From an uncultured Collinsella sp. (GTDB lineage: Bacteria > Actinomycetota > Coriobacteriia > Coriobacteriales > Coriobacteriaceae), in NCBI GenBank assembly GCA_937997605.1, contig CALLFD010000197.1:1-22815 (forward strand): DNA of 22,815 nucleotides, written 5' to 3'. The position numbers were made by a program, and so were the translations under genes. Shown here in pieces: positions 17,337-22,815 of the stretch. Every line of letters starts with the position of its first letter. Position 1 is the stretch's first letter. The notes under the pieces are model-generated. The model was not told the origin of the DNA, ran no database searches, and worked only from the letters and a program-made list of their open reading frames with translations.

Positions 17337-18302
17337 CTACAAGCGCTCCGCCACGCGGATTTTGGCTGATCTCGCCCGAGGGTTGCGCTCAACCTCATCA
17401 GGTTGGGCAACCAAGGGTTTGCGGGTGATGACCTTGAGTATCGGCACGTTGCCGCACACGCACACCGGAATCTCCGGCGGACACGTGCACCCCTGGCTCA
17501 TCTCCTTAAAGTGGTTCTTTACGATACGGTCCTCGAGCGAGTGATACGAGATGACGCAGATACGTCCGCCCGGGTTGAGCCACCTGGTGGCGGCATCAAG
17601 CCCTCGTTCGAGCACATCGAGCTCGTGATTGACCTCGATGCGAATGGCCTGGAAACTTTTCTTGGCCGGGTGTCCGCCATGCCGACGAGCGGCAGCCGGG
17701 ATACCCGCCTTGATGATCTCGACAAATTGGCCGGTGGTTTCGATCGGTTCTTGCTCGCGGCGGCGCACGATCTCGCGCGCGATCTGCGAGGCGAACTTCT
17801 CTTCGCCGTAGACGCGTAGAATCCGGGCGAGGTCGTGTTCGTTATAGGTGTTGATGACCTCAGCTGCGTTTAAGGTGTTATTACCCGGATCCATCCGCAT
17901 GTCCAATGGGGCGTCCTCGTTATACGAAAAGCCCCTGCCAGGGATATCGAGTTGCGGTGACGAAACGCCCAAATCGAACAGGAAGCCATCGACCCCGGGC
18001 ACCTCGGCCGAGCAAAGCAGCTCGTCCAAGTCGCCGAAGTTGCCCTTCAGCAGCTGGTGCGGAACGCCGGGAACCTCGCGGTCCAGACGGGCGCCAGCGG
18101 CCTCGAGGGCCATGTCGTCCTGATCGACGCCGAGCAAAAGGCCCGTCTCCCCCACCTGCGCGGCCATCTTTACCGAATGGCCGGCACCGCCAAGGGTGCA
18201 ATCGCAGACAACGGAGCCGCTCTTTAGCCGCAGCGACTCAAGCACTTCGCCGAGCATGACAGGTTCATGCCGATATTCTTGTGTCAAGATCCCACGCTCC
18301 AT
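17337..18302 (-). CDS. rsmH: 16S rRNA (cytosine-N4)-methyltransferase RsmH (MraW)
   Basis: RsmH methylates N4 of C1402 in 16S rRNA using S-adenosylmethionine. The 321-aa protein has the SAM-binding motif DCTLGGAGHS (about 34-43), LGVDQDDMAL, FLFDLGVSSPQLD, RGFSYNEDAPLDMRMD and the late ISYHSLEDRIVKNHF, all signature blocks. A Cys-rich segment near the C-terminus (GCTCPPEIPVCVCG) is common in this family. The ATG at 18302 has only a distant AAGG; a TTG at 18287 with GGAG 9 nt upstream is a plausible alternative start that removes five residues. It follows mraZ by 20 nt, the usual mraZ-rsmH pair. Confidence 0.95.
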   Translation of the reverse strand: MERGILTQEYRHEPVMLGEVLESLRLKSGSVVCDCTLGGAGHSVKMAAQVGETGLLLGVDQDDMALEAAGARLDREVPGVPHQLLKGNFGDLDELLCSAEVPGVDGFLFDLGVSSPQLDIPGRGFSYNEDAPLDMRMDPGNNTLNAAEVINTYNEHDLARILRVYGEEKFASQIAREIVRRREQEPIETTGQFVEIIKAGIPAAARRHGGHPAKKSFQAIRIEVNHELDVLERGLDAATRWLNPGGRICVISYHSLEDRIVKNHFKEMSQGCTCPPEIPVCVCGNVPILKVITRKPLVAQPDEVERNPRARSAKIRVAERL

Positions 18303-18322
18303 CCGTTACCCGTGCCTTGCCC

Positions 18323-18757
18323 TTACGAGAAGAAGAGGTCCAGCAGGGCCTCATCGTCATCGTCCTCATCGGCCGCGGCGCGATCCCAAACCTCAAGGTG
18401 GTCGTAGTTGCCCACAACCGTGACCTCGCGGTCGAGGTTCGCCTGCTTGCGGAGAGACTCGGAAAGACCGATACGACCGGCGCTGTCCACGTCCATCGAC
18501 GTGGTGCGCTTGTTGATCGCCCTCATGAGCTTCTGGTCATTAATGTCACGCGGGTTAAAACCCTCGTGGCCCTCACGACCCGCGAAGAGTCCTTCGACCC
18601 ACTTATCGAAGGCCTCGGCAGAGAACACGTACAGAGCATCGACATCCAGGGCTTTGAACACGCGAACGTGCTCTCCAAGCTCCTCGCGAAGGGGTGCAGG
18701 CAGGGACAGACGACCTTTTGCATCGAGATTGCGCTCGTATGCACCAGTCATTCCCAT
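18323..18757 (-). CDS. mraZ: Transcriptional regulator MraZ
   Basis: MraZ is a DNA-binding protein that, where studied, controls its own dcw operon by binding direct repeats of the TGGGN kind upstream of mraZ. The 144-aa protein has two AbrB/MraZ-type domains with the repeated signature: DAKGRLSLPAPLRE near 12-25 and DSAGRIGLSESLRK near 91-104. The C-terminus is strongly acidic (ADEDDDDEALLDLFF). The ATG at 18757 has GGAGG 6 nt upstream. It is the first gene of the cluster, behind a predicted promoter and a G-rich repeat region that fits autoregulation. Confidence 0.95.
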   Translation of the reverse strand: MGMTGAYERNLDAKGRLSLPAPLREELGEHVRVFKALDVDALYVFSAEAFDKWVEGLFAGREGHEGFNPRDINDQKLMRAINKRTTSMDVDSAGRIGLSESLRKQANLDREVTVVGNYDHLEVWDRAAADEDDDDEALLDLFFS

Positions 18758-18793
18758 GTGCGCCCTCCCCTCGGTTACTCAGATGGCACGTAC

Positions 18794-18847
18794 GCGGGGA
18801 ACCACCCCGCCTGTCGACGTCATCAATAATATGGGGAACCGCCCCAT
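18794..18847 (-). repeat. Two near-identical 17-bp dyads at the mraZ promoter
   Basis: On the plus strand, 18794-18810 reads GCGGGGAACCACCCCGC and 18831-18847 reads ATGGGGAACCGCCCCAT. Each is a 6-bp perfect inverted repeat around 5 nt, and they share the core GGGGAACC(A/G)CCCC. Their centres are 37 bp apart. One sits between the -35 and -10, the other in the predicted leader at about +10 to +27. They could be a paired operator, or the second could be an RNA hairpin. Confidence 0.7.
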
Positions 18848-18854
18848 TTTTCAA
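18826..18854 (-). promoter_or_regulatory. Sigma70-type promoter for mraZ/dcw
   Basis: On the minus strand TTGAAA (18854-18849) and TATTAT (18831-18826) are separated by exactly 17 bp. Transcription would start near 18820, leaving a leader of about 62 nt before the mraZ ATG. This is the best promoter match in the window. The spacer contains a dyad listed separately. Confidence 0.72.
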
Positions 18855-18890
18855 CACCTTTCCCCACCCCTTCCCCCACCCCGCCCCTCC
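18837..18890 (-). promoter_or_regulatory. G-rich repeat tract (probable MraZ boxes, G-quadruplex motif)
   Basis: On the minus strand five runs of four or five G (18887-18884, 18882-18879, 18877-18873, 18870-18867, 18865-18862) are separated by only 1-2 nt. Downstream, TGGGG at 18866, TGTTG at 18856 and TGGGG at 18846 recur with 10-nt spacing, with a further TGGGG at 18878. TGGGN repeats with 5-nt spacers are the described MraZ sites in E. coli. The tract ends against and overlaps the -35. Confidence 0.6.
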
Positions 18891-18901
18891 ACTCCACTCA
18901 C

Positions 18902-18958
18902 CATATATTGCAAAACACCCCCAAGCATATGTTCGAAAACACAATATGTTGTGTTTTC
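18902..18958 (-). repeat. AT-rich palindrome and tandem half-sites upstream of mraZ
   Basis: A perfect inverted repeat with 10-bp arms GAAAACACAA and TTGTGTTTTC around TATG occupies 18935-18958. A 17-bp direct repeat precedes it: CATATATTGCAAAACAC at 18902 and CATATGTTCGAAAACAC at 18926 (14 of 17 identical, 24 nt apart). It is AT-rich in a GC-rich region and has no T-tract suited to termination, so a protein-binding site is more likely than a terminator. Confidence 0.6.
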
Positions 18959-19000
18959 AGCAAAGGCGTGATGCCACCTGTAGAACCACACCCGCGAACC

Positions 19001-19016
19001 TCAACCTTCAAGTTGA
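19001..19016 (-). promoter_or_regulatory. 16-bp dyad upstream of mraZ, matching one upstream of ftsZ
   Basis: On the plus strand this reads TCAACCTTCAAGTTGA, a perfect 5-bp inverted repeat (TCAAC/GTTGA) around CTTCAA. It lies inside a wider dyad CCTCAA (18999-19004) and TTGAGG (19019-19024). It is 244 bp upstream of the mraZ start. A nearly identical site lies 55 bp upstream of ftsZ. Confidence 0.5.
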
Positions 19017-19113
19017 CCTTGAGGCGATTTTTACGTCCCTTTACATGCCGTTCACATCGCCCCCAAACTCCCCCACCCAAGGCACGTGCGGCCCACCACC
19101 GCGACGCCAAGTG

Positions 19114-19190
19114 GCGAAAAATGGGACGGGCCCCAGATTGCCCATGCGCGCGCAAAAGCACGCCGCGGCAATCTGGAGCCCGTCCCATTT
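19114..19190 (-). terminator. Very long hairpin terminator after xerD
   Basis: Arms of 24 nt at 19119-19142 and 19167-19190 are complementary except for one position. On the minus strand the right end of the stem is followed by a run of five T. The 24-nt loop folds further: GCGTGC and GCGCGC pair (one G-U) around TTTT. The stem is much longer than an ordinary terminator, so it may also be a palindromic repeat element. It starts 20 nt after the xerD stop. Confidence 0.8.
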
Positions 19191-19210
19191 AATATTTATA
19201 AATATGCAGG

Positions 19211-20152
19211 TCAGCGAGGTGCTAGCGGATGCGCCGCCAGATAGACCTCGGTCAGTTGCGTTCGGTCGACATGCGTGTAGACCTGCGTGGTCGAAATATC
19301 GGCATGGCCCAAAATCTCCTGCAGCACACGCAGGTCGGCACCGCCCGCGAGCATGTGGGTGGCAAAGGAGTGGCGCAAGGTATGGGGATGGAGTCCCACC
19401 AGCCCCACCTGGCGCCCGTAGCGCTCACAGATGGCATGGATGCCCTGGCGCGACAGACGGCGGCCGTTCTTATTTAAAAAGACCGCCGAGGTCTCGGTTC
19501 CGCGGGCATGGGCCGCCAAGCGAGAACGCCCCTCAGTTACATAGAGCATCAGAGCTCGCGCCGCGCTTCCCACCAGCGGGGACAGGCGTTCCTTTGATCC
19601 CTTACCGCGAACGAGCACAAAGCCATCGTCGATATGGATATCGCCCACATCGAGCCCCACCAACTCGCTCACACGCAAACCGCATCCGTAGAGCACTTCC
19701 AAGATGGCATGGTCGCGCAAGCCCATCTCGCCCTCGGGGAAGTCTTGATCGAGCAGCGCCGAGACATCCTCCACCGATAGATACTCCGGCAAACGCTCAG
19801 CCTTTTTAGGAAGGCGCAACGCCGCCGTTGGATTTTGGGCCACTGCCCCATCGCGCACCAAAAAGGCATGCAGGCCCTTCACGGCAGCAAGCGCGCGCTC
19901 CACCGAGGCGTCGGAATAGCCTCCGTCGCGGCGATCGGCGACAAAGCCCTCCACGACCTGACGGGTCACCTCTTCAAAAGACACAATACCCGCCCGCTCC
20001 AGATAGGCGCAGTACGTCGTCAGGTCACGACGATAGGCCACAATCGTGTTGCGCGCCAAGCCCCGCTCGACCGCGAGGTAATCGAGATACTCCCCCGCCG
20101 CCACGGCGAGCGACGAGGGAGTAGCTTCGGTATGTTCTTTGTTCGCCGGCAC
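19211..20152 (-). CDS. xerD: Tyrosine recombinase XerC/XerD
   Basis: A site-specific recombinase of the Xer type; XerC/XerD resolve chromosome dimers at dif. The 313-aa protein has the N-terminal SAM-like DNA-binding domain (about 13-100, GEYLDYLAVERGLARNTIVA) and a catalytic domain with all six residues: Arg160 (GCGLRVSEL), Lys184 (RGKGSKER), His257 and Arg260 (HPHTLRHSF), His283 (LGHADISTT) and Tyr292 (QVYTHV). XerD and XerC cannot be separated by eye. I place the start at GTG 20152, 2 nt after the pyrG stop, which gives the usual length of about 300 residues; the open frame extends 51 codons into pyrG without family features. The ribosome site is weak (TAAGG), suggesting coupling to pyrG. 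Integration elements were looked for nearby and none seen, so this is likely a housekeeping copy. Confidence 0.9.
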   Translation of the reverse strand: MPANKEHTEATPSSLAVAAGEYLDYLAVERGLARNTIVAYRRDLTTYCAYLERAGIVSFEEVTRQVVEGFVADRRDGGYSDASVERALAAVKGLHAFLVRDGAVAQNPTAALRLPKKAERLPEYLSVEDVSALLDQDFPEGEMGLRDHAILEVLYGCGLRVSELVGLDVGDIHIDDGFVLVRGKGSKERLSPLVGSAARALMLYVTEGRSRLAAHARGTETSAVFLNKNGRRLSRQGIHAICERYGRQVGLVGLHPHTLRHSFATHMLAGGADLRVLQEILGHADISTTQVYTHVDRTQLTEVYLAAHPLAPR

Positions 20153-20154
20153 CC

Positions 20155-21816
20155 TTAGTCCGTAGCGAGGTTCATGGGCGTCACCTGCAGGCGATCGACA
20201 CCCTCGTGCTGACCGATCGAGGCACGCACGAACTCTCGGAACAGCGGCTGCGGGTTGGTCGGGCGGCTCTTGAACTCGGGGTGAGCCTGGGTTGCCACAT
20301 ACCACGGATGCACGTCGCGCGGCAGCTCGACCATCTCGACCAGGCGCTCGTCGGGCGACAGACCCGAGATAACCAAGCCGGCGTCCTCGAGCTGGTCACG
20401 GAAAGCGTTGTTGAACTCAAAGCGGTGACGGTGACGCTCGTAGACGAGTTCCTCGCCATATGCCTCACGAGCAAGAGTATCGGCGGCGAGCTTGCACGGA
20501 TAGGCGCCCAGGCGCATGGTGCCGCCCTTCTCGGTCACGTCCTCCTGCGAGCTCATCAGATCGATGACGCTATACGGACCGTCCGGATCAAACTCGGAGG
20601 AGCTGGCACCGGCAAGGCCAACGACATTGCGGGCGAACTCGCACACGGCGACCTGCATACCCAGGCAAATGCCCAGATACGGAATCTTGTGCTCACGGGC
20701 AAACTCGGCCGCGAGGATCTTGCCCTCCAGGGCGCGCTTGCCAAAGCCGCCGGGGACCAGGATGCCCGAGGCGTCGCCCAGAACCTCGGAGACATTCTGC
20801 TCGTCGAGGCTCTCGCCGTCGACCAATTGGACGTCCACATGGCGATCGTAGAAGACGCCCGCATGGTGCAGGGCCTCGATAACCGACAGGTACGCATCGG
20901 GCAGCTGCGTGTACTTACCCACGACGGCGATCTTCACCTTGTCGGCGTGATGGTTGGCGTGATTCTGTTTGCGCAGGAACTCGTTCCACTCGCTCATGTC
21001 GCGCTCACGCGGATCCAGACCCAGGCGCTCGCAAATGCGCAGGTCAAAGTCCTGCTCGGCAAGCAGTTGCGGAACATCGTAAATGCTCGCGCAATCCTCG
21101 TTGGTAAAGACGCAATCGGTGTCGACATCGCAGAAGCTTGCGATCTTTCCGCGGATAGCGTCATCGATATGGTGGTCGGAGCGCAGCACGATGATATCGG
21201 GCTGGATGCCAAAGCTGCGGAGCTCCTTGACGGAATGCTGCGTGGGCTTGGTCTTGACCTCGTGGGCGGCGGCGATATAGGGAACGAGCGACACGTGAAT
21301 GTAGCAGACGTTCTCGGGGCCGGCCTCCTTGCGGTACTGGCGGATGGCCTCGACAAACGGCTGCGACTCGATGTCGCCGATCGTGCCGCCCAGCTCGGTG
21401 ATGACTACATCGGAGCCGGTCTGCTCCTCGATGCGGCGGAACTTGTCCTTAATGGCATTGGTGACGTGGGGAATCACCTGCACGGTACCGCCCAGAAAGT
21501 CGCCGCGACGCTCGCGGGCGATTAGGCTTTTGTAGATGGCACCGGTCGTAAAGTTGGAATCGCGGGTCAGGTTCTCATCAATAAAGCGCTCGTAATGACC
21601 CAGGTCCAGGTCGGACTCGTAACCATCCTCGGTAACGAAGACCTCACCATGCTGGAAGGGGCTCATGGTACCGGGGTCGACGTTCAGATACGGGTCGGCT
21701 TTCTGCATCGTTACTTTGTAGCCACGCGACTTGAGCAGACGGCCCAGCGAGGCCGCGGTGATACCCTTGCCCAGGGACGAAACCACGCCACCGGTTACGA
21801 ACACATGCTTGGTCAT
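20155..21816 (-). CDS. pyrG: CTP synthase PyrG
   Basis: PyrG aminates UTP to CTP using glutamine and ATP. The 553-aa protein has the N-terminal synthase domain with the ATP loop TGGVVSSLGKGITAAS (8-23), the Mg/UTP region QKADPYLNVDPGTMSPFQHG, and ELGGTIGDIE. The C-terminal class I glutamine amidotransferase domain has PGGFGKR, the nucleophile Cys384 in LGICLGMQ, and His512/Glu514 in QAHPEF. Both halves are complete. The ATG at 21816 has AGG about 9 nt upstream. A promoter and leader are predicted at 21817-21903. The 3' end nearly abuts the recombinase gene. Confidence 0.97.
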   Translation of the reverse strand: MTKHVFVTGGVVSSLGKGITAASLGRLLKSRGYKVTMQKADPYLNVDPGTMSPFQHGEVFVTEDGYESDLDLGHYERFIDENLTRDSNFTTGAIYKSLIARERRGDFLGGTVQVIPHVTNAIKDKFRRIEEQTGSDVVITELGGTIGDIESQPFVEAIRQYRKEAGPENVCYIHVSLVPYIAAAHEVKTKPTQHSVKELRSFGIQPDIIVLRSDHHIDDAIRGKIASFCDVDTDCVFTNEDCASIYDVPQLLAEQDFDLRICERLGLDPRERDMSEWNEFLRKQNHANHHADKVKIAVVGKYTQLPDAYLSVIEALHHAGVFYDRHVDVQLVDGESLDEQNVSEVLGDASGILVPGGFGKRALEGKILAAEFAREHKIPYLGICLGMQVAVCEFARNVVGLAGASSSEFDPDGPYSVIDLMSSQEDVTEKGGTMRLGAYPCKLAADTLAREAYGEELVYERHRHRFEFNNAFRDQLEDAGLVISGLSPDERLVEMVELPRDVHPWYVATQAHPEFKSRPTNPQPLFREFVRASIGQHEGVDRLQVTPMNLATD

Positions 21817-21834
21817 ATTGAGTTACCTGCGCTT

Positions 21835-21866
21835 CCCGTAGAAGTTGTTTATCCACATCTTACGGG
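21835..21866 (-). other. pyrG leader inverted repeat enclosing a DnaA-box sequence
   Basis: CCCGTA (21835-21840) and TACGGG (21861-21866) are perfect inverted repeats with a 20-nt loop, lying in the predicted pyrG 5' leader about 20 nt before the start codon. The loop contains TTATCCACA (21849-21857), an exact consensus DnaA box. There is no T-tract after the stem, so it is not an attenuator of the classic kind. Confidence 0.45.
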
Positions 21867-21874
21867 TCTTCATT

Positions 21875-21903
21875 GTAATACTCGCGCCGCGGACCGTTCG
21901 CAA
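21875..21903 (-). promoter_or_regulatory. Predicted pyrG promoter
   Basis: On the minus strand TTGCGA (21903-21898) and TATTAC (21880-21875) are 17 bp apart, downstream of the regulator's terminator. Each hexamer matches the sigma70 consensus at four positions. Transcription would start near 21868. Confidence 0.45.
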
Positions 21904-21940
21904 TTTTTCTCGCATGCGATTGCATTTCTCAATCTTGAAA

Positions 21941-21970
21941 CAAAACGCCGCCCAGTTTCCCAGGCGGCGT
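21941..21970 (-). terminator. Rho-independent terminator after the winged-helix regulator
   Basis: ACGCCGCC and GGCGGCGT form a perfect 8-bp stem with a 10-nt loop, followed on the minus strand by TTTG. It lies 24 nt after the regulator stop and isolates it from pyrG. Confidence 0.85.
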
Positions 21971-21994
21971 CGCTATGGCAAGGGTTACATGCTG

Positions 21995-22333
21995 CTATCG
22001 ATCAGCAGCCTCGTCCTCAAGCATTTCTTGAACGAGCATGCCGGTACGGACGCCCTCAAGATACCACTCGCCACGTTCGGTGAGGCAAATGCCATTTGCA
22101 AGCTGACCGCCGTCGTCGCTATAACGCGAGACGACATCAATCATGCCTTCGGAATCCAAGCGATCGATTGCGGCGCGGGCACGATACGGCGAAACCCCCA
22201 CGCGCTCGGCAAGCGTTTTGCGCGAGAAACCATACGGCCCGCCATTGTCTTCGGTTTGCTGGTCGATCTCCATCAACACCAGCACCTCGACACGCTTCAT
22301 ATCGTTGACACTCGCACGACCCTTGCCCGCCAT
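21995..22333 (-). CDS. Small winged-helix DNA-binding protein, function unknown
   Basis: A 112-aa protein I do not recognise by name. The middle (about 34-90) reads as a winged helix-turn-helix: GFSRKTLAERVGVSPYRARA is a helix-turn-helix, AIDRLDSEGMIDVVSR is the start of the wing, and ICLTERGEWYLEG follows as in MarR- and PadR-like folds. The N-terminal helix (KRVEVLVLMEIDQQ) and the C-terminal acidic helix (GMLVQEMLEDEAAD) could serve for dimerisation. The start is ATG 22333 with AGGAGG 5 nt upstream; the longer frame from 22387 runs through that site. It is bounded by terminators on both sides, so it is probably transcribed alone. A TACAAT -10-like hexamer is visible near 22460, without a good -35. 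Confidence 0.75.
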   Translation of the reverse strand: MAGKGRASVNDMKRVEVLVLMEIDQQTEDNGGPYGFSRKTLAERVGVSPYRARAAIDRLDSEGMIDVVSRYSDDGGQLANGICLTERGEWYLEGVRTGMLVQEMLEDEAADR

Positions 22334-22522
22334 AGCAGCCTCCTCAAACCGAGCACGAGCATCTAACGCGCCGTGCGCGACCGACACACCTCACGATGGC
22401 AGGTAATATCCATCATGCGGCATCCCGCTAAGGATGAAACAGTTACGGTTATTGTATACCGCTCAAATTGTTTCTAGGCAGGTAAACGGCTATTTTTCGC
22501 CGAAAAAGGCGCTTTATTGATC

Positions 22523-22555
22523 AAAAAGCCGTACCGGGCGCTAACCCGATACGGC
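22523..22555 (-). terminator. Rho-independent terminator after the DUF1846 gene
   Basis: GCCGTATCGGG and CCCGGTACGGC form an 11-bp stem with one G-U pair around a 6-nt loop, followed on the minus strand by TTTTTGATC. It lies 34 nt after the stop of the partial gene. Confidence 0.9.
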
Positions 22556-22589
22556 CAAAATGCAATGCAATTACCGCGGTGCTTCAAAC

Positions 22590-22815
22590 TTAGCGATGGA
22601 AGAAACCGCGGCGCTCAAACTTGGGCTCGCAGCACACGTTGATACCCAGTTTGCGCAGCACCGTCTCATCCGTCGGAGAGATGATCACACTAAAGAAGGC
22701 GTCACAGCCGCGCAGCTGCTCCAGTCCCGAGAGGACGCGAGCCGCCGTCTCGCTCGTGGCGGAGGTAATCGAAAGTGCCATGAGCGTCTCATCGGTGTGG
22801 AGGCGCGGATTTTTA
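22590..22815 (-). CDS. DUF1846 (UPF0371) protein, C-terminal fragment
   Basis: The frame is open from the window edge to the stop at 22590 and gives the last 74 residues. The segment NPRLHTDETLMALSITSATS, then LSGLEQLRGCDAFFSVIISP and ETVLRKLGINVCCEPKFERR, matches from memory the C-terminal end of DUF1846/UPF0371 proteins. These are about 500 aa, widespread in Firmicutes and some actinobacteria, with no settled function. The ATG at 22781 is internal, not a start. Only the family call is supported, and the N-terminus is outside the window. Confidence 0.75.
   Translation of the reverse strand, partial: KNPRLHTDETLMALSITSATSETAARVLSGLEQLRGCDAFFSVIISPTDETVLRKLGINVCCEPKFERRGFFHR

Larger units (their letters stand above)
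18758..19210. other. Gene-free control region between xerD and mraZ
   Basis: No believable coding sequence was found in these 453 bp; the open frames here have biased composition and no ribosome sites. From left to right it holds the mraZ leader, the promoter with its dyads, the G-rich tract, the AT-rich palindrome, the 16-bp dyad, a polypyrimidine-rich stretch at about 19057-19080, a short inverted repeat CGCCA-AG-TGGCG (19105-19116) and the xerD hairpin terminator. Confidence 0.8.

Noticed and set aside
18694..19809. Plus-strand open frame of 371 codons across the mraZ-xerD gap
   Set aside because: It runs through promoter, palindromes and terminator and continues antisense to xerD. The Pro/Arg-rich composition follows the C-runs, not a protein.
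19211..20152. XerD as an integrase marking a mobile element or attachment site
   Set aside because: It is nearly abutted to pyrG, has normal composition and length for a chromosomal Xer protein, and no tRNA, direct-repeat ends or phage/transposon genes are nearby.
22495..22507. Short inverted repeat TTTTTC/GAAAAA between the DUF1846 terminator and the regulator
   Set aside because: The 6-bp arms are low-complexity and the loop is 3 nt; it is easily explained by chance in this AT-rich gap.
1..22815. CRISPR arrays, tRNA/rRNA genes, insertion sequences, riboswitches
   Set aside because: I looked along both strands and saw no regularly spaced repeats, cloverleaf signatures, transposase frames or recognisable riboswitch cores. 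A covariance-model scan was not possible here.

Overview
The window is a housekeeping stretch of a GC-rich actinobacterium, with every convincing gene on the minus strand. It reads best as Coriobacteriia, probably Collinsella or a close relative. This is inferred from the division and cell wall (dcw) gene order without ftsA, the ftsQ-ftsZ ending, and the presence of a DUF1846 protein; it was not tested against a database.

In transcription order (right to left) the layout is as follows. At 22815-21995 there is the C-terminal end of a DUF1846 protein, its terminator, and a small winged-helix regulator with its own terminator. At 21816-19211 lie pyrG (CTP synthase) and a tyrosine recombinase of the XerC/XerD type, nearly abutting, ended by a very long hairpin. 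At 19113-18758 there is a gene-free control region for the dcw cluster. It holds a sigma70-like promoter, two near-identical 17-bp dyads, a run of five G-tracts, period-10 TGGGG-type repeats and an AT-rich palindrome. From 18757 to 4621 the dcw cluster runs mraZ, rsmH, an ftsL-like gene, ftsI, murF, mraY, murD, ftsW, murG, murC, murB, ftsQ. After a 199-bp gap comes ftsZ (4421-3267), followed by a rho-independent terminator. From 3058 to the left edge there is pgeF (peptidoglycan editing factor/laccase-domain protein), translationally coupled to the phosphate transporter genes pstS, pstC and pstA; pstA is cut by the window edge.

The genes fit one theme. murB, murC, murD and murF make the peptidoglycan precursor, mraY and murG build the lipid-linked forms, ftsW and ftsI polymerise and crosslink at the septum, ftsL and ftsQ hold the septal complex together, and ftsZ forms the ring. 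mraZ is the expected local regulator and rsmH is its usual methyltransferase partner. murE, ddl, sepF and ftsA are not in the cluster.

No obviously new multi-gene system is visible. The signals that are not routine are non-coding: the architecture upstream of mraZ, a 16-bp dyad shared between the upstream regions of mraZ and ftsZ, the 72-nt palindrome after xerD, and the coupling of pgeF to pstSCA. Several automatically predicted starts were moved inward to codons with a good Shine-Dalgarno sequence (pstC, pgeF, ftsZ, murC, murG, ftsW, xerD, regulator).
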